This document shows, piece by piece, positions 1-8,474 of a stretch of DNA of 24,637 bases. Made by a program: the position numbers and the translations under genes. Source of the DNA: Lachnospiraceae bacterium (lineage in GTDB: Bacteria > Bacillota > Clostridia > Lachnospirales > Lachnospiraceae); assembly GCA_019424135.1 (NCBI GenBank), contig JAHYZZ010000028.1, positions 1 through 24,637 of the forward strand, written 5' to 3'. A model generated the notes under the pieces. It saw only the letters and a program-made list of their open reading frames with translations, did not search any database and was not told the origin of the DNA. Each line of letters opens with the position of its first letter. The stretch's first letter is position 1.

Positions 1-2
1 TT

Positions 3-362
3 GAGGGAGCCTCCTGCCTGAAACTCTTGGAAAATGTGGGTATACTGATTGAAAAAGAAATGTATGTGGTCAGCAATATCGATGCTACGATCATTGCTCA
101 AAGACCGAAGATGGCTCCATATATCGAGGAGATGAGGGAGCAGGTCGCCAAGACTCTTCATCTGGAACTTTCACAGGTTAATATCAAGGCAACGACGGAA
201 GAAGGACTTGGATTTACCGGCAAGGGTGAGGGGATCGCGTCTCAGGCAGCGGTAGCGCTGGATACTGTTGTAAACTACAGCTATACGGTGGCGTCCAGTG
301 AATCAGGATGTAACGGGTGTCATGGCTGCCCGCGGATGTGCAACACTACAGAGGAATCGTGA
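3..362 (+). CDS. ispF: 2-C-methyl-D-erythritol 2,4-cyclodiphosphate synthase, 3' part (5' end outside window)
   Basis: IspF cyclises CDP-ME 2-phosphate to MEcPP in the non-mevalonate isoprenoid pathway in the cytoplasm. The frame is open to the left edge and begins with GASCLKLL, so the upstream TTG at 27 is not the true start. The family's C-terminal half is clear: NIDATIIAQRPKMAPYI, then VNIKATTEEGLGFTGKGEGI, which carries the conserved T-x-E-x-LGFTG-x-GEGIA motif. The metal-binding DxH part lies outside the window. The odd part is the last 20 or so residues: after the normal family end there is a tail with GCNGCHGCPRMC, four cysteines spaced C-x2-C-x2-C-x3-C. Such a tail is not part of the IspF core fold that I know. 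The next gene follows 31 bases later. The IspF call is firm; any role of the tail is unknown. Confidence 0.95.
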   Translation, partial: EGASCLKLLENVGILIEKEMYVVSNIDATIIAQRPKMAPYIEEMREQVAKTLHLELSQVNIKATTEEGLGFTGKGEGIASQAAVALDTVVNYSYTVASSESGCNGCHGCPRMCNTTEES

Positions 363-393
363 GATCAGGATAGACGGAGGATGGAAGCAGCAG

Positions 394-1377
394 ATGAAGG
401 TCAGAAAGTTAAAACCAGAGGAACATATCCTCACCAGGCCACTGTATGAGGAGGCATTTTCGCAAGACAGCCAGAGTTTTACAGATTATGATTATACTGA
501 AAAAACTGTGGATAATCAGATTTATGTGTTGGAAGAAGATGGAAAGATCTGTTCTATGGTACATTTAAACCCCTATACGGTATCTGTCAATGGGCACGGG
601 AAGGAAATGAATTATATTGTAGCGGTGGCGACAAAAACAGACTGCCGAAGACGAGGATATATGGCGGCGATACTCAGACAGGCCCTGCATGATATGTACA
701 AAGCAGGAGAATTATTTACTTTTCTGATGCCGGCATCGGAAAAGATATACGAACCCTTTGATTTTCGAACCGTTTATGAGCAGAACCGCCCATATGTCAG
801 AGAACCGGAGGGATGGGACCGGGCAGAAGAATCAGACTGTGAGGAGATTGCTGCCTGGGCACAATCTTGCCTTTGTGAAAAGTATCAAGTCTATGTGGTC
901 CGCAATGCAAAATATTATCGCCGGATGCGAAAGGAATATGAAAGCGACGGTGGAAAGCTGCTGATTACAAGAAATCAGGAGGGACAAATCACGAATTTTG
1001 GTATCTGGGTACCAGAGGAAAATCCGGGGAAGGAAAAAATTATGATCCGTATTCTGGATGTTCGGAGGATGTTGATGTCTCTTAAGCTTACTTCGCTGAT
1101 GAGTGTGTGTTTTACGGTTGAGGATCCGATTTTGGAGGAAAATAACCGATGTCTGGTGTTGACCGGAACGGAATTTTCCGGAGTGATGCTGATGGATGCA
1201 AAGCAGGAAAACAGCGAAGGAAGCTTGACGATCAGGGCACTGACGGATCTTGTATTCGGTATAAAGCCGGTAGAAGAGGTTCGGAAAGAAGAAAAGGTAA
1301 AGATGACAGACAGGATGGCAGGAGAATTGGAAAAGATCATCCCGTTGTCCAGAATCTATCTGAATGAGGTGGTATAA
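394..1377 (+). CDS. GNAT-family N-acetyltransferase, Eis-like
   Basis: This 327-aa protein is a predicted acetyl-CoA-dependent N-acetyltransferase of the Eis-like group. The N-terminal GNAT core shows a beta-strand NYIVAVATKTDCRRRGYM, with the RRRGY acetyl-CoA pyrophosphate-binding loop at about residues 91-96, followed by a helix. The C-terminal 100 residues (RILDVRRMLMSL and onward, ending near ALTDLVFGIKP) resemble the SCP2-like C-terminal domain of Eis proteins. Eis enzymes are usually near 400 residues, so the middle GNAT-like domain is short or worn here. The start at 394 is chosen because a GGAGG sits about 11 bases upstream and because earlier in-frame starts would run into ispF. It probably forms an operon with ispF and ends at the terminator just downstream. 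The substrate cannot be read from sequence. Confidence 0.82.
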   Translation: MKVRKLKPEEHILTRPLYEEAFSQDSQSFTDYDYTEKTVDNQIYVLEEDGKICSMVHLNPYTVSVNGHGKEMNYIVAVATKTDCRRRGYMAAILRQALHDMYKAGELFTFLMPASEKIYEPFDFRTVYEQNRPYVREPEGWDRAEESDCEEIAAWAQSCLCEKYQVYVVRNAKYYRRMRKEYESDGGKLLITRNQEGQITNFGIWVPEENPGKEKIMIRILDVRRMLMSLKLTSLMSVCFTVEDPILEENNRCLVLTGTEFSGVMLMDAKQENSEGSLTIRALTDLVFGIKPVEEVRKEEKVKMTDRMAGELEKIIPLSRIYLNEVV

Positions 1378-1391
1378 ATCTGCATATGATA

Positions 1392-1420
1392 AGAGTTCCG
1401 GGTATCGGGACTCTTTTTTT
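1392..1420 (+). terminator. Rho-independent terminator after the acetyltransferase gene
   Basis: The arms AGAGTTCC (1392-1399) and GGGACTCT (1407-1414) pair with one G-U and enclose a 7-base loop. A run of seven to eight T follows to 1420. It sits 14 bases after the stop codon, and so closes the ispF-acetyltransferase transcript. Confidence 0.85.
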
Positions 1421-1516
1421 GGTTTTCCTGGATTTTCTTCAGAAATTCTTTAGAAAATTATCCGGATGCTCTTAAGAAATGTGGTCTATGCTGTTACTCA
1501 AGAAGGAGGAGTAAGA

Positions 1517-2026
1517 ATGGAGATACAGGAGCTTACAGCTTATTTTGCACAGTACGGACCGGTTTTCGTGTTTGTGATCGTGTTCTTGGAATATCTGAAT
1601 CTTCCAGGGTTTCCGTCAGGAGTCATTCTTCCTCTTGCAGGAATCTGGGCATCCAGAGGGGAAGTGGGAATTTTGACGGTAGTTTTGCTGTCGGTAACGG
1701 CAGGACTCATGGGAAGCTGGGTTTTGTATTTTCTGGGGAGAAAAGGAGGTGAAACGTTTTTAGGATTGTATATTAAACATTTTCCAAAGCAGAAAGATCT
1801 CATATACCAGAAGATGGAAGAGCTTCGCAGAAAGGGAGCGGTGGGTGTCTTTGCAGCCAAGCTGATTCCGGTGGCGAGGACATTCATTTCTATTCCGGCA
1901 GGAATGATTGCTATGAACTTTGGAACGTATACCGTCAGTTCCCTTCTGGGAGTTTTTGTGTGGAACCTTTTGTTTATTGGAGCCGGATATCTTTTGGGCG
2001 ATTCTGTCTTTACGCTGCTGACATAA
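1517..2026 (+). CDS. DedA family membrane protein (VTT/SNARE-associated domain)
   Basis: This 169-aa integral membrane protein belongs to the DedA family, whose members are linked to lipid-carrier and phospholipid translocation and to envelope homeostasis. Hydrophobic segments lie near residues 12-32, 40-70 and 130-165. Family marks are the early PGFPSGVILPLAG segment with a re-entrant character, and the later K-LIPVARTFISIPAG segment with the conserved arginine and the S-x-PAG turn. The start at 1517 is preferred over an upstream in-frame ATG at 1466 because AAGGAGGA lies 7 bases before it and the upstream extension is not hydrophobic or conserved-looking. The response regulator follows after 45 bases, so the three genes probably form one transcript. 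No clear promoter was seen in 1421-1516. Confidence 0.88.
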   Translation: MEIQELTAYFAQYGPVFVFVIVFLEYLNLPGFPSGVILPLAGIWASRGEVGILTVVLLSVTAGLMGSWVLYFLGRKGGETFLGLYIKHFPKQKDLIYQKMEELRRKGAVGVFAAKLIPVARTFISIPAGMIAMNFGTYTVSSLLGVFVWNLLFIGAGYLLGDSVFTLLT

Positions 2027-2071
2027 GGTCGTATCATAAGATGAGCAGATAAAATGTGGGGAGAGGAATAT

Positions 2072-2782
2072 ATGGAGGAAATGAATCATGTTTTGATAGT
2101 AGAAGATGATAAAGAGATCCGGGAGGGAGTCGAGATCTATTTGAAAAGTCAGGGTTATGAGGTGTTTCAGGCATCTGACGGAGTGGAAGGGCTGAAAGTG
2201 ATCGAAAGAGAGCAGATCCATCTGGCTATCGTGGATGTGATGATGCCGCACATGGATGGAATCCAGATGACCATGAAGCTTCGGGAAAAATATGATTTTC
2301 CGGTGATTTTTCTGTCAGCGAAGTCAGAGGAGGTTGATAAGATTCTGGGACTGAATATGGGAGCGGACGATTATGTGACAAAACCGTTTACTCCTATGGA
2401 GCTTCTGGCAAGAGTAGGTTCCCAGCTGCGCAGGTATAGAAGATTTATGGAAAAATTGAATCAGAATACGCAGCATGAAAATCTGCATGTGGTAGGAGGT
2501 CTGGAGCTTAATGAGGATACGGTGGAGGTATCGGTGGATGGAGAGCCGGTGAAGGTGACACCGACGGAATACAAGATACTGCTGCTTTTGATGACGCATC
2601 CAGGACAGGTGTTTTCTGCGGACGAGATTTATGAATGGGTATGGAACGAGCGGCCTGTAAGTACGGATACCATCATGGTGCATGTAAGAAATATCCGGGA
2701 GAAGATTGAAATCAATCCCAAAGAGCCAAAATATTTGAAGGTGGTGTGGGGAGTTGGATACAAGATTGAAAAACAGGCATAA
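2072..2782 (+). CDS. OmpR/PhoB-family response regulator
   Basis: This is a 236-aa two-component response regulator. The receiver domain (about 5-120) has the acidic pair E11-D12-D13, the phospho-acceptor D55 in VDVMMPHMDG, the switch serine S82 in LSA and K104 in VTKPF. The C-terminal winged-helix DNA-binding domain (about 140-235) has LTPTEYKILLLL-like and D-x-RNIREKIE sections and ends with VWGVGYKIE, which is typical of OmpR/PhoB. Start choice: GGGGAGAGG (2058-2066) is well spaced for the ATG at 2072. It is too close to 2054 and too far for 2081, so 2072 is favoured. The kinase gene begins inside its last codons, which indicates a coupled pair. The regulated genes are unknown; DedA and lipid or envelope stress is a guess from position only. 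Confidence 0.95.
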   Translation: MEEMNHVLIVEDDKEIREGVEIYLKSQGYEVFQASDGVEGLKVIEREQIHLAIVDVMMPHMDGIQMTMKLREKYDFPVIFLSAKSEEVDKILGLNMGADDYVTKPFTPMELLARVGSQLRRYRRFMEKLNQNTQHENLHVVGGLELNEDTVEVSVDGEPVKVTPTEYKILLLLMTHPGQVFSADEIYEWVWNERPVSTDTIMVHVRNIREKIEINPKEPKYLKVVWGVGYKIEKQA

Positions 2783-4814
2783 GCTGGCCATAGCGGTGAT
2801 TATCCTGACGCTTGCGGCGGCAGCATTTGACCTGATATCGATGTACACTATATATTGGCAAAAGATGGAGAAGATGGAGGAGAAGTCTGACAAGAACCTT
2901 CTTTTGTCAGAAGATTTCCTGAAGCAGTTTATTCAGGCCTCCTGGGTGATCAGTGATGAGGAAGAGGCAGAAGATTATGAGACGACCGGTTATGCGGGGG
3001 CGGGGCTTAAGGATTCAGCTCCGGATATTGCAGAAGAATATGACGGGTTCTATCCATATGTGGAATATGTTATGGAAAACGACGAGGGGAACATTCTGGC
3101 CAAGAGTACACAGGATATGAGTACGGATGTGATGAAACAGGAATTCTCAGATTATATGTTGGTTTTGAATCTGTCCTATGACGGAGAAGGCCAGGAAGAC
3201 GTCACGATCCGTAAAGGCCCTTACCGGGAAGATCTTGGAAGAGAGTTCAGAAAACTCATCCATGAAATAGAAACGGATGAATACTGGCAGGACTTTCGGG
3301 CGTTTCGCCCGTCAGGCCAGGAGTTTACCTTTGCAATGACAGAGGATAATCTCTGGAGTTATCTGAATCGATATTATGATACAGGAGATATCAGACTGCC
3401 AGATGATGCAGCATTTCGAATTATGATTTTGACCCTCCTGACGGCCGTGACAGCGTGTCTTTATCCACTGATCAAGTCTTTTCATACCGGAGAAGAGAGA
3501 ATCTTCCGGGCTTCTTTGGAACTTGTACTTGTCGGCGCGGTTCTTGGCGCTGGAGCTGTATGGATCAACGCTGGATGGCTGATACGTGATAGTGGAGGGA
3601 TGGCCGATATCCTGGACTTTGGAATCTGGTTCCTTTATTTTGCATTGGTCTACTGGACGATTGGAAACCTAAGGCGTATCTATGTTCTGGGACCTGGAAA
3701 GTATTTTATGGAGTGTTCTTTCCTAATATCCAGAAAGGATGAGATCAGGAAAGGAGCAGACAAAGCGCAGAAGGCAGTAAGAAAATGGAAAGATCAGACG
3801 ATGGCATTTTTATTAGAGTTAAGACTGTCTGATGTAAATAACCGGATGCTTTTAAAAATGGTGGGGATTCATTTTGTGATCCTTGGGGTATGCATTTGTA
3901 TGTGGTATTACGGCTTGATCCTTCTTGTCCTATATTCCGGGGTGCTGTTTTATTTTTTGAAAAAATATATGGGAGACGTGAAGGAAAAATATAATCGGCT
4001 GCTGGCAGCGTCCAATTCCATTGCCGAAGGGGACTTAAAAACGAAGATCCCGGAAGAAACAGGGGTGTTTGCTCCTTTGGCAAAGGAGCTTAGAAAGATC
4101 CAGGAAGGTTTTGGAAAAGCGGTGGAGGATGAGGTGAAAAGCCAGCGGATGAAGACAGAATTGATTACGAACGTGTCTCATGATTTAAAGACTCCGCTGA
4201 CGGCTATTATTACTTATGTGGATCTTTTGAAAAGGGAACAGGACCCGGAAAAGCAGAGGAAATACATTCAAGTGTTGGAGAAGAAATCCCAGCGCCTGAA
4301 GGTCCTGATCGAAGATCTGTTTGAAGTCAGCAAGGCCAATACAGATAACGTGAAGCTTGAGATGATGGATGTGGATGTGGTGAATCTGTTTAAGCAGGTG
4401 AAGCTGGAACTGGAGGATAAAATTGGGCAAACAGGTCTTGATTTCCGGTGCGGCTATCCGCAAGAGAAGCTCATGGCACGCCTTGACAGTCAGAAGACCT
4501 ACCGCATTTTTGAAAATCTCCTGGTGAATGTAGTAAAATATTCCATGCCCCATACCAGGGTTTATGTGGAGATTTTGCGGGAGGATGGCGAGGTGGTGAT
4601 CCGCATGAAAAATGTTTCCGAACATGAGCTGAAGGTTCAGGGGGAAGAATTGACTGAACGATTTGTAAGAGGAGATATGTCACGCAATACGGAAGGGTCA
4701 GGACTTGGTCTTGCTATCGTAAAGAGTTTTGCAGAGCTGCAGGGGGGAAAATTTGCCATAGATATTGACGGAGATTTGTTTAAGACGGAAGTGAGATTCC
4801 AAAATCTGTGTTGA
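2754..4814 (+). CDS. Sensor histidine kinase with extra membrane segments
   Basis: This 686-aa membrane histidine kinase pairs with the regulator just upstream. It starts at a TTG within the regulator's end (29-base overlap). A second TTG at 2766 is possible, and no ATG is available until well inside the first membrane segment. Predicted layout: TM1 about 10-31, an acidic extracytoplasmic domain about 32-218, then a multi-span block (about 219-238, 253-277, 286-306, 369-402), a HAMP-like linker about 403-455, a DHp domain with phospho-acceptor His476 in NVSHDLKTPLTA, and an HATPase domain with N588 in FENLLVN and the G-box GSGLGLAIV near 647-655. A plain VanS-like kinase has only two membrane spans, so the extra spans are notable. 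The stop codon lies inside the -35 box of the next promoter. The signal sensed is unknown. Confidence 0.93.
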   Translation: MDTRLKNRHKLAIAVIILTLAAAAFDLISMYTIYWQKMEKMEEKSDKNLLLSEDFLKQFIQASWVISDEEEAEDYETTGYAGAGLKDSAPDIAEEYDGFYPYVEYVMENDEGNILAKSTQDMSTDVMKQEFSDYMLVLNLSYDGEGQEDVTIRKGPYREDLGREFRKLIHEIETDEYWQDFRAFRPSGQEFTFAMTEDNLWSYLNRYYDTGDIRLPDDAAFRIMILTLLTAVTACLYPLIKSFHTGEERIFRASLELVLVGAVLGAGAVWINAGWLIRDSGGMADILDFGIWFLYFALVYWTIGNLRRIYVLGPGKYFMECSFLISRKDEIRKGADKAQKAVRKWKDQTMAFLLELRLSDVNNRMLLKMVGIHFVILGVCICMWYYGLILLVLYSGVLFYFLKKYMGDVKEKYNRLLAASNSIAEGDLKTKIPEETGVFAPLAKELRKIQEGFGKAVEDEVKSQRMKTELITNVSHDLKTPLTAIITYVDLLKREQDPEKQRKYIQVLEKKSQRLKVLIEDLFEVSKANTDNVKLEMMDVDVVNLFKQVKLELEDKIGQTGLDFRCGYPQEKLMARLDSQKTYRIFENLLVNVVKYSMPHTRVYVEILREDGEVVIRMKNVSEHELKVQGEELTERFVRGDMSRNTEGSGLGLAIVKSFAELQGGKFAIDIDGDLFKTEVRFQNLC

Positions 4815-4839
4815 CAAATCTATCATTTTCACATATGAT
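4811..4839 (+). promoter_or_regulatory. Sigma-A type promoter of the cysteine T-box operon
   Basis: A TTGACA at 4811-4816 and a TATGAT at 4834-4839 are separated by exactly 17 bases. The -35 box overlaps the TGA stop of the histidine kinase gene (4812-4814). Transcription would start near 4846, just before the T-box leader. Confidence 0.85.
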
Positions 4840-4845
4840 ATATCC

Positions 4846-5131
4846 TATACGAAAAAGACTTAGAACGGAAAAGTAACAGAGTATATAAGCTGCCAGAGAA
4901 AAACTGTCACCGGCTGAGAGCAGTTTAAGTGGAGTACCTGTGAAGTGCATCCGGGAGTCGATCCGGCGAGCAATATCAGGTTGTGGATAAGATGGGTAGC
5001 CGGATACGTATGGCACGCGTTAGGTGCCAAAAGGTGGAGAGATTCCTCTTATAAAAACGGAGGAACTGTCTCTAAAAGAGTGGAACCGCGGATATACTTC
5101 GTCTCTTGTGTGCAGGAGACGAAGTTTTTTT
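4846..5131 (+). promoter_or_regulatory. T-box riboswitch leader, cysteine-specific (specifier TGC)
   Basis: This leader senses uncharged tRNA and reads through a terminator when charging is low. Stem I has AGTA (4872-4875) opposite GAAG-TGC-A, with the helices CGGA/TCCG below and ACAG/CTGT above. That puts the specifier codon TGC (Cys) at 4946-4948. The conserved T-box GTGGAACCGCGG is at 5080-5091. Its UGGN variable base is A, which would pair with a U discriminator, and tRNA-Cys is known to carry U73. The terminator stem ACTTCGTCTC (5096-5105) with GAGACGAAGT (5116-5125) is perfect and is followed by a T-run to 5131. The downstream genes are cysE and cysS, which agrees with the codon. Confidence 0.95.
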
Positions 5132-5149
5132 CTTTTAAGGAGAGTGCAT

Positions 5150-5827
5150 ATGGGAATCATAGCTTACGTGAAAGAAGAGATTCAGGTGATCCGGGAAAGG
5201 GATCCTGCGATCAAGTCAAGTATGGAGGTGTTTTTATATCCCAGTTTTAAGGCCATTTTGCGCTACCGCATTGCTCACAGACTGTATCTTAAAAAGCACT
5301 ATTTTCTGGCACGATGGATTTCTCAGAGAGCAGTAAGGAAGACAGGGATAGAGATTCATCCTGGGGCAACCATAGGAAAAGGATTGTTTATTGATCATGG
5401 AAGTGGGGTGATCATCGGAGAGACTGCCGAGCTTGGGGACAATGTAACTTTGTATCAAGGAGTGACTCTTGGAGGAACTGGAAAAGAGCAAGGGAAGAGA
5501 CATCCCACGCTGAAGGACAATGTGATGGTCAGCGCCGGAGCGAAGGTGTTGGGCTCTTTTACCATCGGAGAAAATTCTAAGATCGGAGCCGGCAGCGTAG
5601 TCCTGAAGGAAGTGCCTCCCAATTGTACTGTCGTGGGCGTGCCTGGCCGTGTGGTCAGGATGGGAAATCAAAAGATCCCGAGAATGGATTTGGACCAGGT
5701 TCATCTGCCGGATCCGATCAGTAATGATATCCGGGCTCTGCAGGAAGATAATATTCGGCTGCACCAAAGAGTTGAAGAACTGGAGAGGCTCGTGCAGCAG
5801 GAACAAAAGGAAGAAAAAATCGGATAG
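5150..5827 (+). CDS. cysE: Serine O-acetyltransferase
   Basis: CysE transfers acetyl from acetyl-CoA to L-serine to give O-acetylserine, the precursor of cysteine. The 225-aa protein has the short-form architecture. It has an N-terminal helical part (about 1-65), then a left-handed beta-helix of hexapeptide repeats (about 66-180) including IDHGSGVIIGETAELGDN and YQGVTLGGTGKEQGKRHP, whose His and Gly-rich loops form the active site and CoA site. An acidic/basic coiled-coil tail (about 195-225) ends in charged repeats. The ATG at 5150 has AAGGAGAG upstream and lies just after the T-box terminator, while the earlier in-frame ATG at 5024 lies inside the leader. It is the first gene of the cysteine operon, so it is predicted to be induced when Cys-tRNA charging falls. 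Confidence 0.95.
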   Translation: MGIIAYVKEEIQVIRERDPAIKSSMEVFLYPSFKAILRYRIAHRLYLKKHYFLARWISQRAVRKTGIEIHPGATIGKGLFIDHGSGVIIGETAELGDNVTLYQGVTLGGTGKEQGKRHPTLKDNVMVSAGAKVLGSFTIGENSKIGAGSVVLKEVPPNCTVVGVPGRVVRMGNQKIPRMDLDQVHLPDPISNDIRALQEDNIRLHQRVEELERLVQQEQKEEKIG

Positions 5828-5858
5828 ATAAGCATTAATGAAGGAGGAAGATAGAAGC

Positions 5859-7265
5859 ATGAAATTGTATAATACCCTTTCAAAAAGAAAAGAGGAGTTT
5901 GTGCCTCTGGAAGAGGGAAAGGTCAAGATGTATGTGTGTGGACCTACCGTTTATAATTTTATTCACATCGGAAATGCAAGGCCTATGATCGTGTTTGATA
6001 CAGTGCGCCGGTATTTCGAGTATCAGGGATATGATGTAAATTATGTTTCCAATTTTACGGACGTGGACGATAAGATTATTAAGAAAGCGATCGAGGAAGG
6101 CGTGTCTTCAGATGAGATCTCGAAACGTTATATTGCTGAGTGTAAGAAGGATATGGAGGGAATGAACATCAAGCCTGCCACTAAGAATCCGCTGGCAACA
6201 GAGGAAATTTGCGGAATGGTGGATATGATCCAGACCTTGATTGACAAGGGATATGCTTATGAGAAAAATGGAACGGTTTATTATCGTACCAGGAAATTTA
6301 AGGATTATGGAAAACTGTCACATAAAAACCTGGATGATCTGCGCTCTGGTGAGCGTTCCCTTTTGGTAACCGGTGAAGATGAAAAAGAAGATCCTCTGGA
6401 TTTTGTACTCTGGAAACCCAAGAAAGACGGAGAGCCTTTCTGGGAGTCCCCTTGGTCGGAGGGTCGTCCGGGATGGCATATTGAGTGTTCTGAGATGTCT
6501 AAGAAATATTTAGGTGAGCAGATCGACATCCATGCAGGGGGAGAGGATCTGGTATTCCCCCATCATGAAAACGAGATTGCCCAAAGTGAAGCAGCCAATG
6601 GAAAAGAATTCGCAAAGTACTGGATGCATAATGCATTTTTAAATATTGACAATAAAAAGATGAGTAAATCTCTTGGGAACTTCCGGACTGTCCGGGAGAT
6701 CAGCGAGCAGTATGATCTTCAGGTGCTGAGGTTCTTTATGCTCAGTGCACATTACAGAAGTCCACTGAACTTCAGTGCAGATTTAATGGAGGCATCAAAG
6801 AACGGGCTGGAGCGTATTGTAAATGCGGCACAGAATCTGAAGTTCCGCATGAAAAATGTACAGACAGAAGCAATCACAGAGGCAGAAAAACAGGCTTTTG
6901 CAAGGACCCAGGAATTTGTAAAAGAGTTTGAAGATGCCATGGATGATGATTTTAATACAGCGGATGCAGTGGCGGCAGTCTTTGACCTGGTCAAATATAT
7001 CAATACAAATACTTCGGAAGAAAGTTCCAATGAGTATCTGAGTCTGCTTTTGGGGCGTTTGGTAAAGCTTTGTGACGTGCTGGGACTTATTGTGGATAAA
7101 GAAGAAGAAATACTGGAAGAAGACATCGAGAAGATGATTGAAGAGCGTCAGGCGGCCAGAAAGGCAAAGGATTTTGCAAAGGCGGATGCCATTCGTGATG
7201 AACTTCTGGCAAAAGGAATCATCCTGGAAGATACGAGGGAAGGCGTAAAATGGAAAAAAGCATAG
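5859..7265 (+). CDS. cysS: Cysteinyl-tRNA synthetase
   Basis: CysRS charges tRNA-Cys with cysteine. The 468-aa length is normal for the family. The class I signature HIGN is at residues 36-39 and KMSKS at 267-271. Predicted zinc ligands are C27 in YVCGPTVY, C210 in HIECSEM and H235 in FPHHENE with the nearby glutamate. The DALR-type helical domain occupies about 340-468. The ATG at 5859 is favoured over 5838 because AAGGAGGA sits 10 bases before it and the protein then begins MKLYNT, as in relatives. It follows cysE by 31 bases and overlaps mrnC by 16 bases. Both cysE and cysS lie behind the Cys T-box, so cysteine synthesis and tRNA charging rise together. Confidence 0.98.
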   Translation: MKLYNTLSKRKEEFVPLEEGKVKMYVCGPTVYNFIHIGNARPMIVFDTVRRYFEYQGYDVNYVSNFTDVDDKIIKKAIEEGVSSDEISKRYIAECKKDMEGMNIKPATKNPLATEEICGMVDMIQTLIDKGYAYEKNGTVYYRTRKFKDYGKLSHKNLDDLRSGERSLLVTGEDEKEDPLDFVLWKPKKDGEPFWESPWSEGRPGWHIECSEMSKKYLGEQIDIHAGGEDLVFPHHENEIAQSEAANGKEFAKYWMHNAFLNIDNKKMSKSLGNFRTVREISEQYDLQVLRFFMLSAHYRSPLNFSADLMEASKNGLERIVNAAQNLKFRMKNVQTEAITEAEKQAFARTQEFVKEFEDAMDDDFNTADAVAAVFDLVKYINTNTSEESSNEYLSLLLGRLVKLCDVLGLIVDKEEEILEEDIEKMIEERQAARKAKDFAKADAIRDELLAKGIILEDTREGVKWKKA

Positions 7266-7729
7266 ACTGGCAGTTTGATTCTTATCTGCAGGAGATTTTT
7301 CAGTTGACTGAGGTGAATATCGAAGCATATTCACCTCTTGTGCTGGCTTATATCGGAGACGGCGTCTATGAACTGGTAATCCGTACACTAGTAGTGAACA
7401 AGGGGAACAAGCAGGTGCACAAGCTTCATAAGGAAACCAGCACCCTGGTCCAGGCTTCTGCTCAGTCACGAATGATGCGCTGTATTCAAGAGGAATTGAC
7501 GGAAGAAGAACATGCGATATATAAGCGTGGAAGAAACGCCAAAAGTGTATCTCCGGCAAAGAACCAGTCTGTTACGGACTATAGAAGAGCCACCGGATTT
7601 GAAGCGCTCATGGGTTATCTGTATCTGAAAAAGGATTGGAAACGAATGCTGGATCTGATTCAGATGGGGATCGATTGTCTGAAAAAAGAAGAGAACTGTG
7701 CCAAGAAAGGACAAAGGAAAAATGAATGA
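7250..7729 (+). CDS. mrnC: Mini-ribonuclease III (23S rRNA maturation)
   Basis: Mini-III trims 23S rRNA precursors in Firmicutes. The 159-aa protein is an RNase III catalytic domain without a double-stranded RNA-binding domain, which is the hallmark of the family. Motif SPLVLAYIGDGVYELVIR includes the catalytic acidic pair around D37 and E41. A second acidic block lies in VTDYRRATGFEALMGYLYL near residues 112-130. The ATG overlaps the end of cysS by 16 bases and has AGGGAAGG before it. The cysS-mrnC-rlmB order is the one known from Bacillus and Clostridia. Confidence 0.93.
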   Translation: MEKSIDWQFDSYLQEIFQLTEVNIEAYSPLVLAYIGDGVYELVIRTLVVNKGNKQVHKLHKETSTLVQASAQSRMMRCIQEELTEEEHAIYKRGRNAKSVSPAKNQSVTDYRRATGFEALMGYLYLKKDWKRMLDLIQMGIDCLKKEENCAKKGQRKNE

Positions 7730-8453
7730 AAATATGATTGAAGGCAGAAATGCCGTCCTGGAAGCATTTCGGTCAGGGAAAACTGTGGATAAGCTCTATG
7801 TGTTGGATGGATGTAAGGACGGTCCGGTGCAGACGATCCTCAGGGAGGCCAGAAAACAGGATACAATTGTACAGTTTGTGGGAAAAGATCGCTTAGGTCA
7901 ACTTTCGGAAACTGGTAAGCATCAGGGTGTCATTGCGGTTACCTCTTCATACACATATTCTACAGTAGATGAAATGCTTGCGCTTGCGAAAGAGCGGGGA
8001 GAGGATCCATTTTTGATTCTTCTTGACAACATTGAAGATCCTCATAATCTGGGAGCGATCATACGTACAGCCAATCTTGCGGGAGCTCACGGCGTGATCA
8101 TTCCAAAGCGCCGGGCAGCGGGACTTACGGCAGTGGTGGCAAAGACTTCAGCTGGTGCAATCTATTATACACCTGTCGCCAAAGTGACCAATCTTGTAAA
8201 AACGATGGAAGAACTAAAAAAACAGGGAATTTGGTTCGTGTGTGCCGATATGGACGGCGAGCGGATGTATGACCTGGATCTGAAAGGCCCAATCGGTCTG
8301 GTGATCGGAAGTGAAGGGGAAGGTGTGGGACGTCTGGTCAAAGAAAACTGTGATTTTGTGGCGTCGATTCCAATGAAAGGACAGATCACATCGCTGAATG
8401 CATCAGTGGCGGCCGGAGTCCTGGCTTATGAGATTGTAAGACAGAGGGGCTAA
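7722..8453 (+). CDS. rlmB: 23S rRNA 2'-O-methyltransferase, TrmH/SpoU family (RlmB-like)
   Basis: This is a 243-aa SPOUT-class methyltransferase. The N-terminal L30e-like substrate-binding part (about 1-75) begins MIEGRNAVLEAFRSGK. The knotted SAM-binding domain (about 95-243) has motif 1 LDNIEDPHNLGAIIRTA, motif 2 IGLVIGSEGEGVGRLV and motif 3 IPMKGQITSLNASVAAGV. RlmB methylates G2251 of 23S rRNA in E. coli; YacO is the Firmicute counterpart. The ATG at 7722 overlaps the mrnC stop by 8 bases and is preferred to the GTG at 7698. The exact rRNA target is inferred from family and context. Confidence 0.92.
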   Translation: MNENMIEGRNAVLEAFRSGKTVDKLYVLDGCKDGPVQTILREARKQDTIVQFVGKDRLGQLSETGKHQGVIAVTSSYTYSTVDEMLALAKERGEDPFLILLDNIEDPHNLGAIIRTANLAGAHGVIIPKRRAAGLTAVVAKTSAGAIYYTPVAKVTNLVKTMEELKKQGIWFVCADMDGERMYDLDLKGPIGLVIGSEGEGVGRLVKENCDFVASIPMKGQITSLNASVAAGVLAYEIVRQRG

Positions 8454-8474
8454 TCCCAAAAGGGGGTGTTTGGA

